Positions 23,836 to 32,251 of a stretch of 64,000 nt of DNA are shown here, piece by piece. The notes below the pieces were generated by a model. That model did not search any database. It saw only the letters and a program-made list of their open reading frames with translations, and had not been told where the DNA came from. Within the stretch, counting starts at the first letter, position 1. Every line of letters starts with the position of its first letter. Source of the stretch: Caulobacter vibrioides (GTDB taxonomy: Bacteria > Pseudomonadota > Alphaproteobacteria > Caulobacterales > Caulobacteraceae). The position numbers and the translations under genes were made by a program. Where the stretch lies: the NCBI RefSeq assembly GCF_002310375.3, contig NZ_CP023315.3, forward strand, positions 1,364,001 to 1,428,000, read 5' to 3'.

Positions 23836-23869
23836 GAACGCCGCCCGGCGGGCTGGCCGGGCGGCGTTC
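23836..23869. terminator. Bidirectional hairpin between convergent genes
   Basis: A 13-bp perfect stem GAACGCCGCCCGG / CCGGGCGGCGTTC follows the DUF885 stop and also faces the convergent EF-hand gene. Neither side has a strong T-run, so it may be Rho-independent only in part. Confidence 0.6.
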
Positions 23870-23888
23870 GACGTTCCGCTGTAGACGC

Positions 23889-24224
23889 TTAGTTCTGCGG
23901 CGGAGCGCCTTCCGGCGGCGGACCCGGAGGCGGGCCTTCGCCCTGCTGCATCCGGCGCTGGCGCATGGTGTCGAAGGCCGCTTTCAGCTCATCGATGGTG
24001 ATCTTGCCGTCCTTGTTGGCGTCGATCATCGCAAAGCGGTCTTCCGGGCGACCCGCGCCCGTCCATTCAGCCTTGTCGACCGCGCCGTCGCCGTTGGCGT
24101 CCCAGCGCTTGAAGACGTCTTCCGGAGCGGGCATGCCGCGCGGCGGCCCGTCCTGCTGAGCCATGGCGGCGCCCGCCACCAGGGTGGTGAGCGAAGCGAG
24201 CGCGACGAAAAGCGTGCGGCGCAT
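23889..24224 (-). CDS. Secreted EF-hand calcium-binding protein
   Basis: A 111-aa protein with signal peptide MRRTLFVALASLTTLVAGAA-MAQ and two canonical EF-hand loops: DANGDGAVDKAE (42-53) and DANKDGKITIDE (68-79). The C-terminus is Pro/Gly-rich (EGPPPGPPPEGAPPQN), perhaps wall- or protein-binding. It probably acts as a periplasmic Ca2+ buffer or switch. A four-EF-hand protein occurs at 53315-53782. It is monocistronic. Confidence 0.88.
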   Translation of the reverse strand: MRRTLFVALASLTTLVAGAAMAQQDGPPRGMPAPEDVFKRWDANGDGAVDKAEWTGAGRPEDRFAMIDANKDGKITIDELKAAFDTMRQRRMQQGEGPPPGPPPEGAPPQN

Positions 24225-24400
24225 GGGTGATTTTCCTCTTCTGCGATCTCTCGCGGCCTGTCATCGGCCGCGAACATTGCTGGCGTGTTTCGGGAATAAG
24301 GCCGGCGTCGGGCCAGGCCTCGTGCTCTATGAGCGCTCCGGAAGACACGAAACTGTCGTATCGGACCGATAGGCGGTTTTGCGGTCAGCTTTGAGGCGAA

Positions 24401-25252
24401 ATGATGCGCAAGCGGTTGAAGGGCTCGGTTCCTGAGCGTCCCCGGAATGCTCCAGCCCGCGCCGCCGAGACCGAGCTGATCTGTTACGTCCATGAAGGCT
24501 GGCAGCCCAGGGTCGAGCCGGCGTCCGCCAAGCGCGACTGGATGACGGAGACGCCCGAGAGCTTCGCCTACCGCTGCCTGCCGCTGGCCATCGCCAATGC
24601 GCATGGCTGGGTGATGTTGAACCCTTGCGGCTTCTCGGCGCGCTGGCTGGGCGATGTGGGCGCGCATTCGGTCGAGATCGTCGTCGACGAGGGCGCCGAC
24701 AAGAAGCGTGCGCCCGTCTCGCTGTTCGGCAGCGGTACGCTGACCTTCCATGTCGAAGGGATCATGCGCACCTCCGAAGGCTGGAACCTCTGGGTCGGCG
24801 GACCGCCCAACGCCATGAAGGACGGCATCGCGCCGATGGGCGGGGTGATCGAGACCGATTGGGCGCCGTACACCTTCACCATGAACTGGCGCTTCACCCG
24901 GCCCAACCATTGGGTGCGGTTCGAGGAGAACGAGCCGTTCTGCTTCTTCTTCCCCACCCCGCGCGGCGTGATGGACCGCCTGAAGCCGGAGCTGCGGCCG
25001 ATGGAGGACGCGCCCGAGCTGCTGGAAAGCTACCGAGGCTGGGCCGCCTCGCGCGCCGCCTTCCAGGAGTGGATCAAGGAAAACCAACCCAAGACGCCGG
25101 CCGATCAGTGGCAAAAGCTCTACTATCGCGGCCTGCACCCGGACGGGCGTCCCGGGGCGCCGGACCATGAGTCGAAGATCCGGCTGGGAGAGTTCCGGCA
25201 GACGGGATCGCGCCGGGTCTGTCCGGTCGGTCGCAAGGGCAAGCCTGACTAG
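24401..25252 (+). CDS. DUF6065 family protein
   Basis: A 283-aa cytoplasmic protein with the DUF6065 core: ELICYVHEGWQPRVEPASAK, FAYRCLPLAIANAHGWVMLN, FHVEGIMRTSEGWNLWVGGP, APYTFTMNWRFTRPNHWVRF. The C-terminal part (YRGLHPDGR) is also typical. Family members occur beside fatty-acid or phosphonate genes elsewhere, but the function is unknown. Two adjacent ATGs (24401, 24404) make the start ambiguous by one codon. Upstream is a 170-bp gap; downstream it converges with tyrC. Confidence 0.82.
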   Translation: MMRKRLKGSVPERPRNAPARAAETELICYVHEGWQPRVEPASAKRDWMTETPESFAYRCLPLAIANAHGWVMLNPCGFSARWLGDVGAHSVEIVVDEGADKKRAPVSLFGSGTLTFHVEGIMRTSEGWNLWVGGPPNAMKDGIAPMGGVIETDWAPYTFTMNWRFTRPNHWVRFEENEPFCFFFPTPRGVMDRLKPELRPMEDAPELLESYRGWAASRAAFQEWIKENQPKTPADQWQKLYYRGLHPDGRPGAPDHESKIRLGEFRQTGSRRVCPVGRKGKPD

Positions 25253-25262
25253 CGTCTAGACC

Positions 25263-26201
25263 CTAGTGCTTTCCCCGATCGCGGCCGAAGTTCGGTTCGG
25301 CGCTTTCCTGGCCCGCCGCGACAATGCCGCGGCGGATAGCGCGGGTGCGGGTGAAGTGGGCGTGCAGGGTGTCGGCGTCGCCCCAGCGGATCGCGCGGCT
25401 CATGGCCTGCAGGTCTTCGGTGAAGCGGCCCAGCATCTCCAGCACCGCGTCCTTGTTGGCCACGAAGATGTCGCGCCACATGGTCGGGTCGCTGGCGGCG
25501 ATGCGGGTGAAGTCGCGGAAGCCCGAAGCCGAGTACTTGATGACCTCGTTCTCGGTGACGTTCTCTAGGTCCGCCGCGCTGCCGACGATCGTGTAGGCGA
25601 TCAGGTGGGGCAGGTGCGACACCACGGCCAGGACGAGGTCGTGGTGCTTGTCGTCCATCAGCTCGACCTGGGCCCCAAAGGCCCGCCAGAAGGCCGACAG
25701 CTTGGCGACGGCGGCCGCGTAGTGGTCGTCTTCGCTTTCGAACGGGGTCAGGATCGTCCAGCGGTTCTCGAACAGCTCTGCGAAGCCGGCGTCAGGGCCT
25801 GACTGCTCGGTGCCGGCGATCGGGTGGCCGGGGATCGCAAAGATCTTCGACAGGTCCTGGGCCCGGAAGGCCTCGGCCACATTGCCCTTGGTCGAGCCGA
25901 CATCGGTCAGGGTGGCGCCCGGCTTCATGGCGGGGATCACCACACTGGCCAGTTCGGGCACCGACAGCACCGGTGTGGCGATCACCACGAGGTCGGCGTC
26001 CCGCACCGCCTCGGCGATGTCGCCGGTGACGTGCTCGGCGATGCCCAGTTCGGTCACCCGGGCGCGATGAGCCTCGCTGGCGTCGGCGACGGTGATCTCG
26101 CCGACCACGCCGTGCTGGCGCGCCGCGCGGATCACCGAGCCGCCGATCAGGCCGCAGCCGATCACGGTGAGCTTCGGATAGAGGACGCCGGGGTTAGGCA
26201 T
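25263..26201 (-). CDS. tyrC: Prephenate/arogenate (cyclohexadienyl) dehydrogenase
   Basis: A 312-aa NAD-dependent dehydrogenase of tyrosine synthesis. The N-terminal Rossmann motif VIGCGLIGGSVIRA, TDVGSTKGN, IPGHPIAGTEQSGPDAGF and the helical C-terminal domain with LVLAVVSHLPHLIAYT identify it. There is no ACT domain, so feedback inhibition must act on the catalytic domain. I choose ATG 26201; a TTG two codons upstream is possible. It lies 167 bp after hisC on the same strand with a palindromic repeat between, so it is probably part of a hisC-tyrC unit. Confidence 0.92.
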   Translation of the reverse strand: MPNPGVLYPKLTVIGCGLIGGSVIRAARQHGVVGEITVADASEAHRARVTELGIAEHVTGDIAEAVRDADLVVIATPVLSVPELASVVIPAMKPGATLTDVGSTKGNVAEAFRAQDLSKIFAIPGHPIAGTEQSGPDAGFAELFENRWTILTPFESEDDHYAAAVAKLSAFWRAFGAQVELMDDKHHDLVLAVVSHLPHLIAYTIVGSAADLENVTENEVIKYSASGFRDFTRIAASDPTMWRDIFVANKDAVLEMLGRFTEDLQAMSRAIRWGDADTLHAHFTRTRAIRRGIVAAGQESAEPNFGRDRGKH

Positions 26202-26223
26202 GGGCAACGTTTACTTCAAACCG

Positions 26224-26348
26224 ATCTCCCCGGCGAATGCCGGGGCCCAGATTCAGCCTGAGCGGTTTGGGTTCATGCGCCTCGCGTCCGAGGTCGAACG
26301 AGAGGGGGCGGTGGGTTCGATCTGGACCCCGGCATTCGCCGGGGAGGT
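26224..26348. repeat. Palindromic repeat between tyrC and hisC (CCCGGCGAA type)
   Basis: TCTCCCCGGCGAATGCCGGG and CCCAGATTC at the left are mirrored by ATCTGGACCCCGGCATTCGC and CGGGGAGG at the right, giving arms of more than 25 bp around a central non-paired segment. It is the same family as 8228-8300. Confidence 0.7.
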
Positions 26349-26367
26349 CGGAAGAAGGGCTGGGCAT

Positions 26368-27489
26368 CTAGCGCCCCATGAACTGCGTCAGCAGCTCGAC
26401 CACGGCGCGGTTCTGTTCTTCCAGGCCGATCGTGATGCGGATCGCGTGCGGCAGGTTGTAGTTGCCCACAGCGCGCACGAGGTAGCCCTTCGACGCCAGG
26501 AAAGCCTCGGCCTCCGGCGCGGTCTTGCCGGGCGTGGTCGGGAAGGTGGCCAGTACAAAGTTGGCCGCCGATGGCGTCACCTCAAGGCCAAGGCCGCCCA
26601 GCTGCTGGGCCAGCCACGGGCGCCATTGCTCGACCAGGGCGCGCGAGCGGTCCTGGAAGTCGTCGTCGAACAGGGCCGCGACGGCGGCTTCCTGCGCGGG
26701 GATCGAGGTGTTGAACGGCGGGCGGATACGCTCGATCGGTGCGATGATGTGCTCGGGCGCATAGCCCCAGCCGACGCGCAGCGCGGCCAGGCCGTGAATC
26801 TTCGAGAAGGTGCGGGTGACGATGACGTTCTCGGCGGTGCGGGCCAGCTCCAGCCCGTCCTCGAAGCGCGGATCGGTGCAGAACTCGGCATAGGCGCCGT
26901 CCAGCACCAGGATCACCGAGGGCGGCAGGGCCGCGTGCAGAGCGCGGATCTCCTCAGCCGTCAGCCAGGTGCCGGTCGGGTTGGCGGGGTTGGCGATGAA
27001 CACCAGGCGCGTACGCTCGTCGACGCACTTGATCACCTCGTCGATGTCGACGCGGTGGTTGACCTCCTTGGCCATGCGCACCTCGCCCTGGCAGGCGTGG
27101 GCCCCGATGGCGTAGGCGGCGAAGCCGTGCTCGCCCTGGACGATGTTGTCGCCGGGTTCGAGATACACCTGGTTCAGCAGGGCGAAGATCTCATCGCTGC
27201 CATCGCCGAAGGTCAGGCGCTCAGGCTCGAGCTTGTAACGCTCGGCCACGGCGGCGCGGAGCAGGTTGGCCTTGCCGTCCGGATAGATGTGCAGGCGATC
27301 CACGGCGTTGCGATAGGCGTCCTTGGCCTTGTCGCTGCTGCCCAGGATGTTCTCGTTGCTCGACAGCTTCACCGGGTGGGCGATGCCTTCGACCTTGGAC
27401 TTGCCGCCGACATAGGCGTGGATGTCCATGATCCCGGGCTTGGGCATGGGACGCGGCGCGGCGAAGCGGTCGGTGGCGGAGGCGGTCAT
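26368..27489 (-). CDS. hisC: Histidinol-phosphate aminotransferase
   Basis: A 373-aa class-II PLP aminotransferase of histidine synthesis, which in this setting probably also works on aromatic amino acids. Motifs: VKLSSNENILGSSDKAKDAY, LHIYPDGKANLLRAAVAERY, FIANPANPTGTWLTAEEIRA, LVLDGAYAEF and the PLP lysine in TRTFSKIHGLAALRVGWG. The position between a chorismate-mutase gene and tyrC supports a role in tyrosine/phenylalanine formation. I take ATG 27489, 45 bp after the chorismate-mutase gene; the frame stays open further upstream but overlaps that gene. Confidence 0.94.
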   Translation of the reverse strand: MTASATDRFAAPRPMPKPGIMDIHAYVGGKSKVEGIAHPVKLSSNENILGSSDKAKDAYRNAVDRLHIYPDGKANLLRAAVAERYKLEPERLTFGDGSDEIFALLNQVYLEPGDNIVQGEHGFAAYAIGAHACQGEVRMAKEVNHRVDIDEVIKCVDERTRLVFIANPANPTGTWLTAEEIRALHAALPPSVILVLDGAYAEFCTDPRFEDGLELARTAENVIVTRTFSKIHGLAALRVGWGYAPEHIIAPIERIRPPFNTSIPAQEAAVAALFDDDFQDRSRALVEQWRPWLAQQLGGLGLEVTPSAANFVLATFPTTPGKTAPEAEAFLASKGYLVRAVGNYNLPHAIRITIGLEEQNRAVVELLTQFMGR

Positions 27490-27533
27490 CGGACTACTCG
27501 GTTGACGGATGTCTTCTATGAGACGGCCGTCTC

Positions 27534-28334
27534 TTACACGTCGAACTGCTCCGGTGCAGCCCCGATGACCCCCGTAAGTTGGCCCGGTGCGCGCGCCAGG
27601 CGCGGGTCGTCGGCCTGGAAGAAGCCGGAGAGCGAGAACAGCTTCAGGCCGCCGGCGTCCGCGATCAGTTCGGCCGCCACGTCGGTCTGGCTGAGGGCCT
27701 CGATGATAGCCCCGGCGCCTTTGGGCGAGTCGGTGACCCAGAAGGTCTGGTCGCCGCCCGTGGGCTCGACCTCGACCTCGGCCACCGCCAGGGCGGCCTG
27801 GGAGCCCCAGGCGGCGAGGCACGGCAGGGCGGCGAAGACCTTCAGTTTCGGTTCGGCCAGCAGGCGCCCCCACCAGGGCGTTTCCGAGGCGAGCGGCAGG
27901 ACGCCGACGCCCCAGGGGGCGCGGGCCACGGCCAGGGCGTCCTGCGCGGTCGGCAGCAACGACAGGCGCGGCGCGGTCCCGAACCGCAGGCGGGTCAGCT
28001 CGACCGTCCGGGCCGGTTCGCGTCCGCCGAACACGCCCAGATGATAGGGACCCTGGCGCGCCAGGTTATCGGCCATGATCTCGCGCCAGATGCGGATCAC
28101 CAGGGCGGCGCTGGCGCCTTTGCGGGGGACGGCCAGCAGTTTGCGGACAATCTGGGCCTCGCGGCCGGGGCGCAGGCCAAAGCCGGTATCGCCCGAGGCG
28201 CGCTTGGCCGCCGCGACCGCGCCGGCCAGGCTGGCGCGCTCGTCGAGCAGTTTCAGCAGTTCACCGTCTATGGCGTCCAGCCGCCATCGAACCTCTTCGA
28301 GAGACGGCGTGGCCTCCGTCGCGTCGCTGCCCAT
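27534..28334 (-). CDS. Chorismate-mutase domain protein with prephenate-dehydratase-like C-terminus
   Basis: A 266-aa protein. Residues 15-100 form an AroQ-type chorismate mutase (LDAIDGELLKLLDERASLAG, AVAAAKRASGDTGFGLRPGR, REIMADNLARQGP). The remaining 165 residues have no catalytic signature I can recognise but contain a GVFG-like entry strand (YHLGVFGG) and TFWVTD, reminiscent of prephenate dehydratase/periplasmic-binding folds. There is no ACT regulatory domain. It sits directly before hisC and tyrC, so a chorismate-to-prephenate role is likely. ATG 28334, with GGGGAAG upstream, is the preferred start. Confidence 0.88.
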   Translation of the reverse strand: MGSDATEATPSLEEVRWRLDAIDGELLKLLDERASLAGAVAAAKRASGDTGFGLRPGREAQIVRKLLAVPRKGASAALVIRIWREIMADNLARQGPYHLGVFGGREPARTVELTRLRFGTAPRLSLLPTAQDALAVARAPWGVGVLPLASETPWWGRLLAEPKLKVFAALPCLAAWGSQAALAVAEVEVEPTGGDQTFWVTDSPKGAGAIIEALSQTDVAAELIADAGGLKLFSLSGFFQADDPRLARAPGQLTGVIGAAPEQFDV

Positions 28335-28437
28335 GTTCTTCCCCGAAATTGGAGGGCGGACCATAGTCTTTGCCGCCAAACACGCAATAGCTAGCCTTCA
28401 TGGGAAGAAAATTGCGTCAGCGCGCCGATTTGCCCGA

Positions 28438-29463
28438 TCAATAGACGGTCGGCGCCGGCCCCGTGTCGATGACGCCGAGATAGCTGCGGCCGTCCTGGAA
28501 TCGCAGATCCGCCTCGATGATCGGCTCCTGGCCCATGGCCTGGGCGGCGGCGGCCAGCGCCTGCTCCGGGGTCTGGATCGGCTGGGAGAGGTCGGCGCGC
28601 TCCTTGATCGCCACGCTCAGCAGGCCCGTGACGCGGCCCTCGGCGTCGACGCCCAGGACGCCGGACTTGGCCTTGCCCTCGGCGTCGCCGGCGAGGATCT
28701 GGCTCTGCTGCACGGTGATCTGGCCGCCGGCCTCGCTCCAGCGCTTGACGGCCGCTTGCCAGTTGCGACCGCGCAGGTGCGAGACGTGGGTGAGGTGGGT
28801 TTCCAGGATCATCGAGGCGGTCTTATCCTGGGCGATGCGGCCCAGCAGGCCGGGGAAGGCGGTCTTGGCCCCGTCGGCCTTGAAGAACACCGCGCCCTGG
28901 TCGTCCGGACCGCCGCCCCGAACGTGCAGCTGCATGCGATCGGCCGAGACCAGGGTGAACGGTTTGGCGTTGGGGGCGGGGACGAAGGTCAGCTTGGCCC
29001 CCTCGATCGAGATGCGCGGCGGGTACTCGGTCACGTGCGAGATGCTGGCCCGCAGGGCGTCGCCCGCGATGGTGACGTCGCCCGATTCCGGGCGGGTCAG
29101 CACCACGCCGTTCGGAGCCACCAGCACCCAGTGGGTGAGGTTGTAGACCGCGGCCTCGCCTTTCAGGGCCGGGACGCGCAGGGCCCAGCCGCTGGGTTCG
29201 GCGACCTTGAGGTCGGCCAACTGGATGTTCATCCGGAACGGAAAGCCCGAGAAGGTCCGCGCGCTCCACGACAGGTCATAGCCGCGCGCTCGGAGGTCCG
29301 CCGCCTGGGCGTCCATGCGCTGCTCGGCCTGGCCACGCAGCCAGATCCAGCCATAGCTCCAGGCGCCCGCCAGAATGGCGGCGAGGATGAACGGCGCAAA
29401 CAGGCGGCTGCGTCGCGCCTTTGCGGGGGCTTTGCGGGACGGGGCGGCGTCGTTATGGGTCAT
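28438..29463 (-). CDS. DUF2125 domain-containing membrane-anchored protein
   Basis: A 341-aa alphaproteobacterial protein of family DUF2125. After a Lys/Arg-rich cytoplasmic start (SRKAPAKARRSRLFAP) comes one TM helix (FILAAILAGAWSYGWIWLR). A beta-rich periplasmic domain follows (SWSARTFSGFPFRMNIQLAD, PALKGEAAVYNLTHWVLVAP), with an AsmA-like look. Function unknown; possibly lipid or envelope maintenance. The start at 29463 is the last ATG before the TM helix. It is divergent from the ChaC-like gene with only 28 bp between starts. Confidence 0.86.
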   Translation of the reverse strand: MTHNDAAPSRKAPAKARRSRLFAPFILAAILAGAWSYGWIWLRGQAEQRMDAQAADLRARGYDLSWSARTFSGFPFRMNIQLADLKVAEPSGWALRVPALKGEAAVYNLTHWVLVAPNGVVLTRPESGDVTIAGDALRASISHVTEYPPRISIEGAKLTFVPAPNAKPFTLVSADRMQLHVRGGGPDDQGAVFFKADGAKTAFPGLLGRIAQDKTASMILETHLTHVSHLRGRNWQAAVKRWSEAGGQITVQQSQILAGDAEGKAKSGVLGVDAEGRVTGLLSVAIKERADLSQPIQTPEQALAAAAQAMGQEPIIEADLRFQDGRSYLGVIDTGPAPTVY

Positions 29464-29491
29464 TCTAGGGCGCGTCCAGTCGGGATCGGTG

Positions 29492-30040
29492 ATGAGTTTA
29501 GAGGGCGGCGGCGAAGATCGCTGGGTGTTCGGATACGGATCGCTGATGTGGCGGCCCGGGTTCCCGTTCATAGACCGAAGAACGGCCGTGCTCCACGGCC
29601 GGCGACGGGCGTTCTGTATATATTCGGTGCATCACCGGGGCACCTACGAGCGGCCGGGCCTGGTGCTGGGGCTGGCGCCCGGCGGCTCGGTGCGCGGCAT
29701 GGCCTACCGGGTCGCCGCCGCCGACTGGGAGGGCGTCTACGCCTATCTGCGCGAGCGCGAGCAGCCGACCGAGACCTATTTCGAGACCTGGCGCGAGGTG
29801 AAGGTCGACGGCGGCGTCCGCGCGCCCGCGCTGGTCTTCCTGTCGGACATGAAACACAGCCAGTGGGCGGGCGATCTCACCCTGGAGCAGCAGGCGGGAC
29901 TGATCGCCGGCGCCGTGGGTCTGTCGGGGCCCAACATCGACTACCTGCGCGACCTCGTCATGCACCTGCACGAGGACGGGGTGCGCGACCATGCGATGGA
30001 GAAGCTGCTGAAGATGGTCGAGGCGCGGGAAGGGGCTTAA
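29492..30040 (+). CDS. Gamma-glutamylcyclotransferase, ChaC family
   Basis: A 182-aa ChaC-like enzyme (glutathione-specific gamma-glutamylcyclotransferase): WVFGYGSLMWRPGFPF is the substrate-binding YGSL motif, RAFCIYSVHHRGTYERPGLV and LAPGGSVRGMAYRV follow, and the catalytic Glu lies in the REREQPTETYFETW region. The expected reaction is glutathione to 5-oxoproline plus Cys-Gly. ATG 29492 is the first Met before the domain; longer readings overlap the DUF2125 gene. Its stop overlaps the convergent plsC stop by 4 bp. Confidence 0.93.
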   Translation: MSLEGGGEDRWVFGYGSLMWRPGFPFIDRRTAVLHGRRRAFCIYSVHHRGTYERPGLVLGLAPGGSVRGMAYRVAAADWEGVYAYLREREQPTETYFETWREVKVDGGVRAPALVFLSDMKHSQWAGDLTLEQQAGLIAGAVGLSGPNIDYLRDLVMHLHEDGVRDHAMEKLLKMVEAREGA

Positions 30041-30747
30041 AGACCCGCGTCCTCCAGCGCTTTCGTCGCGCCGTCGATGCGGGTCTGCAGCTCACGCATG
30101 AACTCGCCGCGCTTCAGGCCGGCGGGGATGGCGGGCAGGTATTCGAACACGATCGTGCCGGGCTGGATGACAAAGCCCTTGTTCCAGTGCGAGCCGCAGT
30201 TCAGCGCCAGCGGCGTCACTGGAATATTCATCTCGCGATAGAGCGCGGCGATGCCGGGCTTGTAGTCGCCGGGCTCCCCGACCTTGCCGCGCGTGCCCTC
30301 TGGGAAGATCACGATCTGGCGGCTTTCCCGCATGCGCTCGATGCTGTCTCGGACCAGCTTTTTCAGCGCCGCCGAGTGGCCGTCGCGGTCGACCACCACC
30401 ATGCCCGCCTTCAGGCCGTGCCAGCCGAACAGCGGCACCATCAGCAGTTCCTTCTTCATCACGAAGCAGGCGTCGGGCAGCAAGGCGAACTGGCTGAAGA
30501 CGTCGAACATCGACTGGTGCTTGGCGGCGACCAGAGCCGGGCCGGTTGGGCGATGTTCCTGGCCGCGCACTTCGACCTTCACGCCGGCCAACAGTCGCAG
30601 GCCCACGATCAGACCCTTGGCCCACGTGGTCAGGCACCAGGTGTTGACGCGACGCGGCAGCGGCAGGACCAGCAACATGCCGACAGCCCAGGTAATCGAC
30701 CAAAGCCAGAAGACCAGTTGGAAGATGAACGAACGCAGATAGATCAA
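30037..30747 (-). CDS. plsC: 1-acyl-sn-glycerol-3-phosphate acyltransferase
   Basis: A 236-aa PlsC/AGPAT enzyme that acylates lysophosphatidic acid in phospholipid synthesis. An N-terminal membrane helix (FIFQLVFWLWSITWAVGMLL) is followed by the catalytic HX4D (KHQSMFD) and the FPEGTR glycerol-phosphate site. The start is a TTG that overlaps the ydcF-like stop (TTGA, 30744-30747) with GAAGGAAG upstream; the frame remains open further but reads through ydcF. It is the last gene of the ftsE-ftsX-ydcF-plsC run. Confidence 0.93.
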   Translation of the reverse strand: MIYLRSFIFQLVFWLWSITWAVGMLLVLPLPRRVNTWCLTTWAKGLIVGLRLLAGVKVEVRGQEHRPTGPALVAAKHQSMFDVFSQFALLPDACFVMKKELLMVPLFGWHGLKAGMVVVDRDGHSAALKKLVRDSIERMRESRQIVIFPEGTRGKVGEPGDYKPGIAALYREMNIPVTPLALNCGSHWNKGFVIQPGTIVFEYLPAIPAGLKRGEFMRELQTRIDGATKALEDAGL

Positions 30748-31361
30748 GACGCTTCCTTCGCCGCCGGGGCGGCCTTGTCCTTCGGTCCCAGCCCCAGGAA
30801 CGCTTCGCGGCCCAGAATCGCCAGGTACTTGCAGTACTCCACGATCATGCGCCGCGCGCTGGCGCCAGTCTTCCACCAGCGACGAGCGTTCAGATCGGTC
30901 TTCACCGGATAGGGATGCAGAGCCACGTTCGGCATCGCCGCGTGCAGCTCCAGCATCGAGCGGGGCATGTGGTAGTCGGCGGTGACCACGATCAGGCTCT
31001 TGTAACCCTTGGAGCGCGCCCATTCCGCCGTCTCGCGGGCGTTGCCGACCGTGTTGGCGGCGGCGAAGCCCAGATCGACGCAGCAGTCATAGATCGGCTT
31101 CACCGCCTTGGTGACGGTCTGGATTTCGGCCCGGGTGGCTTCGCGATTGACGCCGGAAATCAACAGGCGCTGGCCCTTGCCCTCTTCCAGAAGCCGCGTC
31201 GCGGCCTCCAGCCGAAGGGTCGAGGCGCCGGTCAGGGCGACGACGCCGTCCGAGATGGGCGGTTCGGGCGCCGGGGTCGATTGGTCGACCCGCCCGGTGA
31301 ACGCCAGAAGTCCAAGGCCCCAGATCATCAGGGCGAGCAGCAATGCGGCCAAGGTCTTCAC
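30744..31361 (-). CDS. YdcF/DUF218 family membrane-anchored protein
   Basis: A 205-aa protein with an N-terminal membrane anchor (KTLAALLLALMIWGLGLLAF) and a periplasmic DUF218 domain. LTGASTLRLEAATRLLEEGK, RLLISGVNRE, AAANTVGNARETAEWARSKG and LIVVTADYHMPRSMLE contain the conserved E and DYHMPR motifs. ElyC/SanA-type family members affect envelope integrity. It begins at GTG overlapping ftsX (GTGA, 31358-31361) and overlaps plsC, so it is tightly coupled to both. Confidence 0.9.
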   Translation of the reverse strand: MKTLAALLLALMIWGLGLLAFTGRVDQSTPAPEPPISDGVVALTGASTLRLEAATRLLEEGKGQRLLISGVNREATRAEIQTVTKAVKPIYDCCVDLGFAAANTVGNARETAEWARSKGYKSLIVVTADYHMPRSMLELHAAMPNVALHPYPVKTDLNARRWWKTGASARRMIVEYCKYLAILGREAFLGLGPKDKAAPAAKEAS

Positions 31362-32251
31362 GGCATCTCCCCTACGATCCGCGACGCCGCCAGACGCGCC
31401 GAGACCCCGGCGATCAGCGCCGCCAGCATCGGCGCGGGCAGGGCGGCCAGCAGGTCGATCCAGGCCAGTGGCAGGACTGGAGCCACGCCCGCTCCGCCGC
31501 CGAAGTACCGCGCGAGCGCGCCGATGATGGCCGCCCCCGCGCCGCCCAGCAACCCCGCCAGGGCGCCCATCGTCGCGAACCGGTTCTGGAAGAGTCCGGC
31601 GATGAACCGCGCTTCGGCCCCGGAGAAGTGCAGCACCTCGATGACGTCGCGCCGCGCCGCCAGGCCGGCGCGGGTGGCGAAGGCGATCACCGCAGCCGTG
31701 GCCGCCGCGATCAGGACGAACACGCCCAGCGCTGCAAAGCGGGCGATATCGGCGGCGCGCTCGATATCGGCGATCCACCGGCTGTGATCATCGACCGTGG
31801 CGTCGATGCCCGCCGCGCGCAGCGCGCGATCCAGGATGCTCGCCGTCGGCGGGGCCTTGGGGTCCAGCTCAAGCGTGACCAGACGCGGTGTCGGCAGGTC
31901 GTCGACGAGGGCCTCGGTTCCGATCCAGGGGGCCAGCAGCGCCTCGGCCTTCTCACGCGGCAGGGCCTGGGCCTCGACCACGCCCCGCACGCCGGCCAGG
32001 GTTTCGGCGGCGCGCGCGGCGGCGCTGTCGGGAGTCTCGTTGACGCGGGCGCGCACCACCACGGTCGCCGAGCCGCTGAGCTGCGCCGTCCAGCCATGCG
32101 CGGCGCGATTGGCCGCCAGGGCGGCGAAGGCCGTGAGGCAAGCCAGGAAGCATAGCACCGCCACCACGAACACCAGAGCGCCGTCGCGGGCGTCGCGCGG
32201 CGGCAGAAGGGGGCCGGGCCGCCAGCGCGAGACCTGGAAGAACTCGCTCAT
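31358..32251 (-). CDS. ftsX: Cell-division ABC transporter permease FtsX
   Basis: A 297-aa FtsX-type permease. A first TM (ALVFVVAVLCFLACLTAFAA) is followed by a large periplasmic loop of about 120 residues (SATVVVRARVNETPDSAAAR), then three more TMs (FAALGVFVLIAAATAAVIAF, MGALAGLLGGAGAAIIGALA, LLAALPAPMLAALIAGVSA). The cytoplasmic loop RRDVIEVLHFSGAEARFIAG is the FtsX signature. It transmits ATP hydrolysis by FtsE to periplasmic murein hydrolases at the septum. It overlaps ftsE upstream by 4 bp and ydcF downstream by 4 bp. Confidence 0.95.
   Translation of the reverse strand: MSEFFQVSRWRPGPLLPPRDARDGALVFVVAVLCFLACLTAFAALAANRAAHGWTAQLSGSATVVVRARVNETPDSAAARAAETLAGVRGVVEAQALPREKAEALLAPWIGTEALVDDLPTPRLVTLELDPKAPPTASILDRALRAAGIDATVDDHSRWIADIERAADIARFAALGVFVLIAAATAAVIAFATRAGLAARRDVIEVLHFSGAEARFIAGLFQNRFATMGALAGLLGGAGAAIIGALARYFGGGAGVAPVLPLAWIDLLAALPAPMLAALIAGVSARLAASRIVGEMP

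Noticed and set aside
28075..30912. 945-codon open plus-strand frame
   Set aside because: It runs antisense across the chorismate-mutase, DUF2125 and plsC genes, its translation is low-complexity (Arg/Gly/Ala/Gln) with no domain, and the opposing genes have clear families. Long antisense frames are normal in this GC content.
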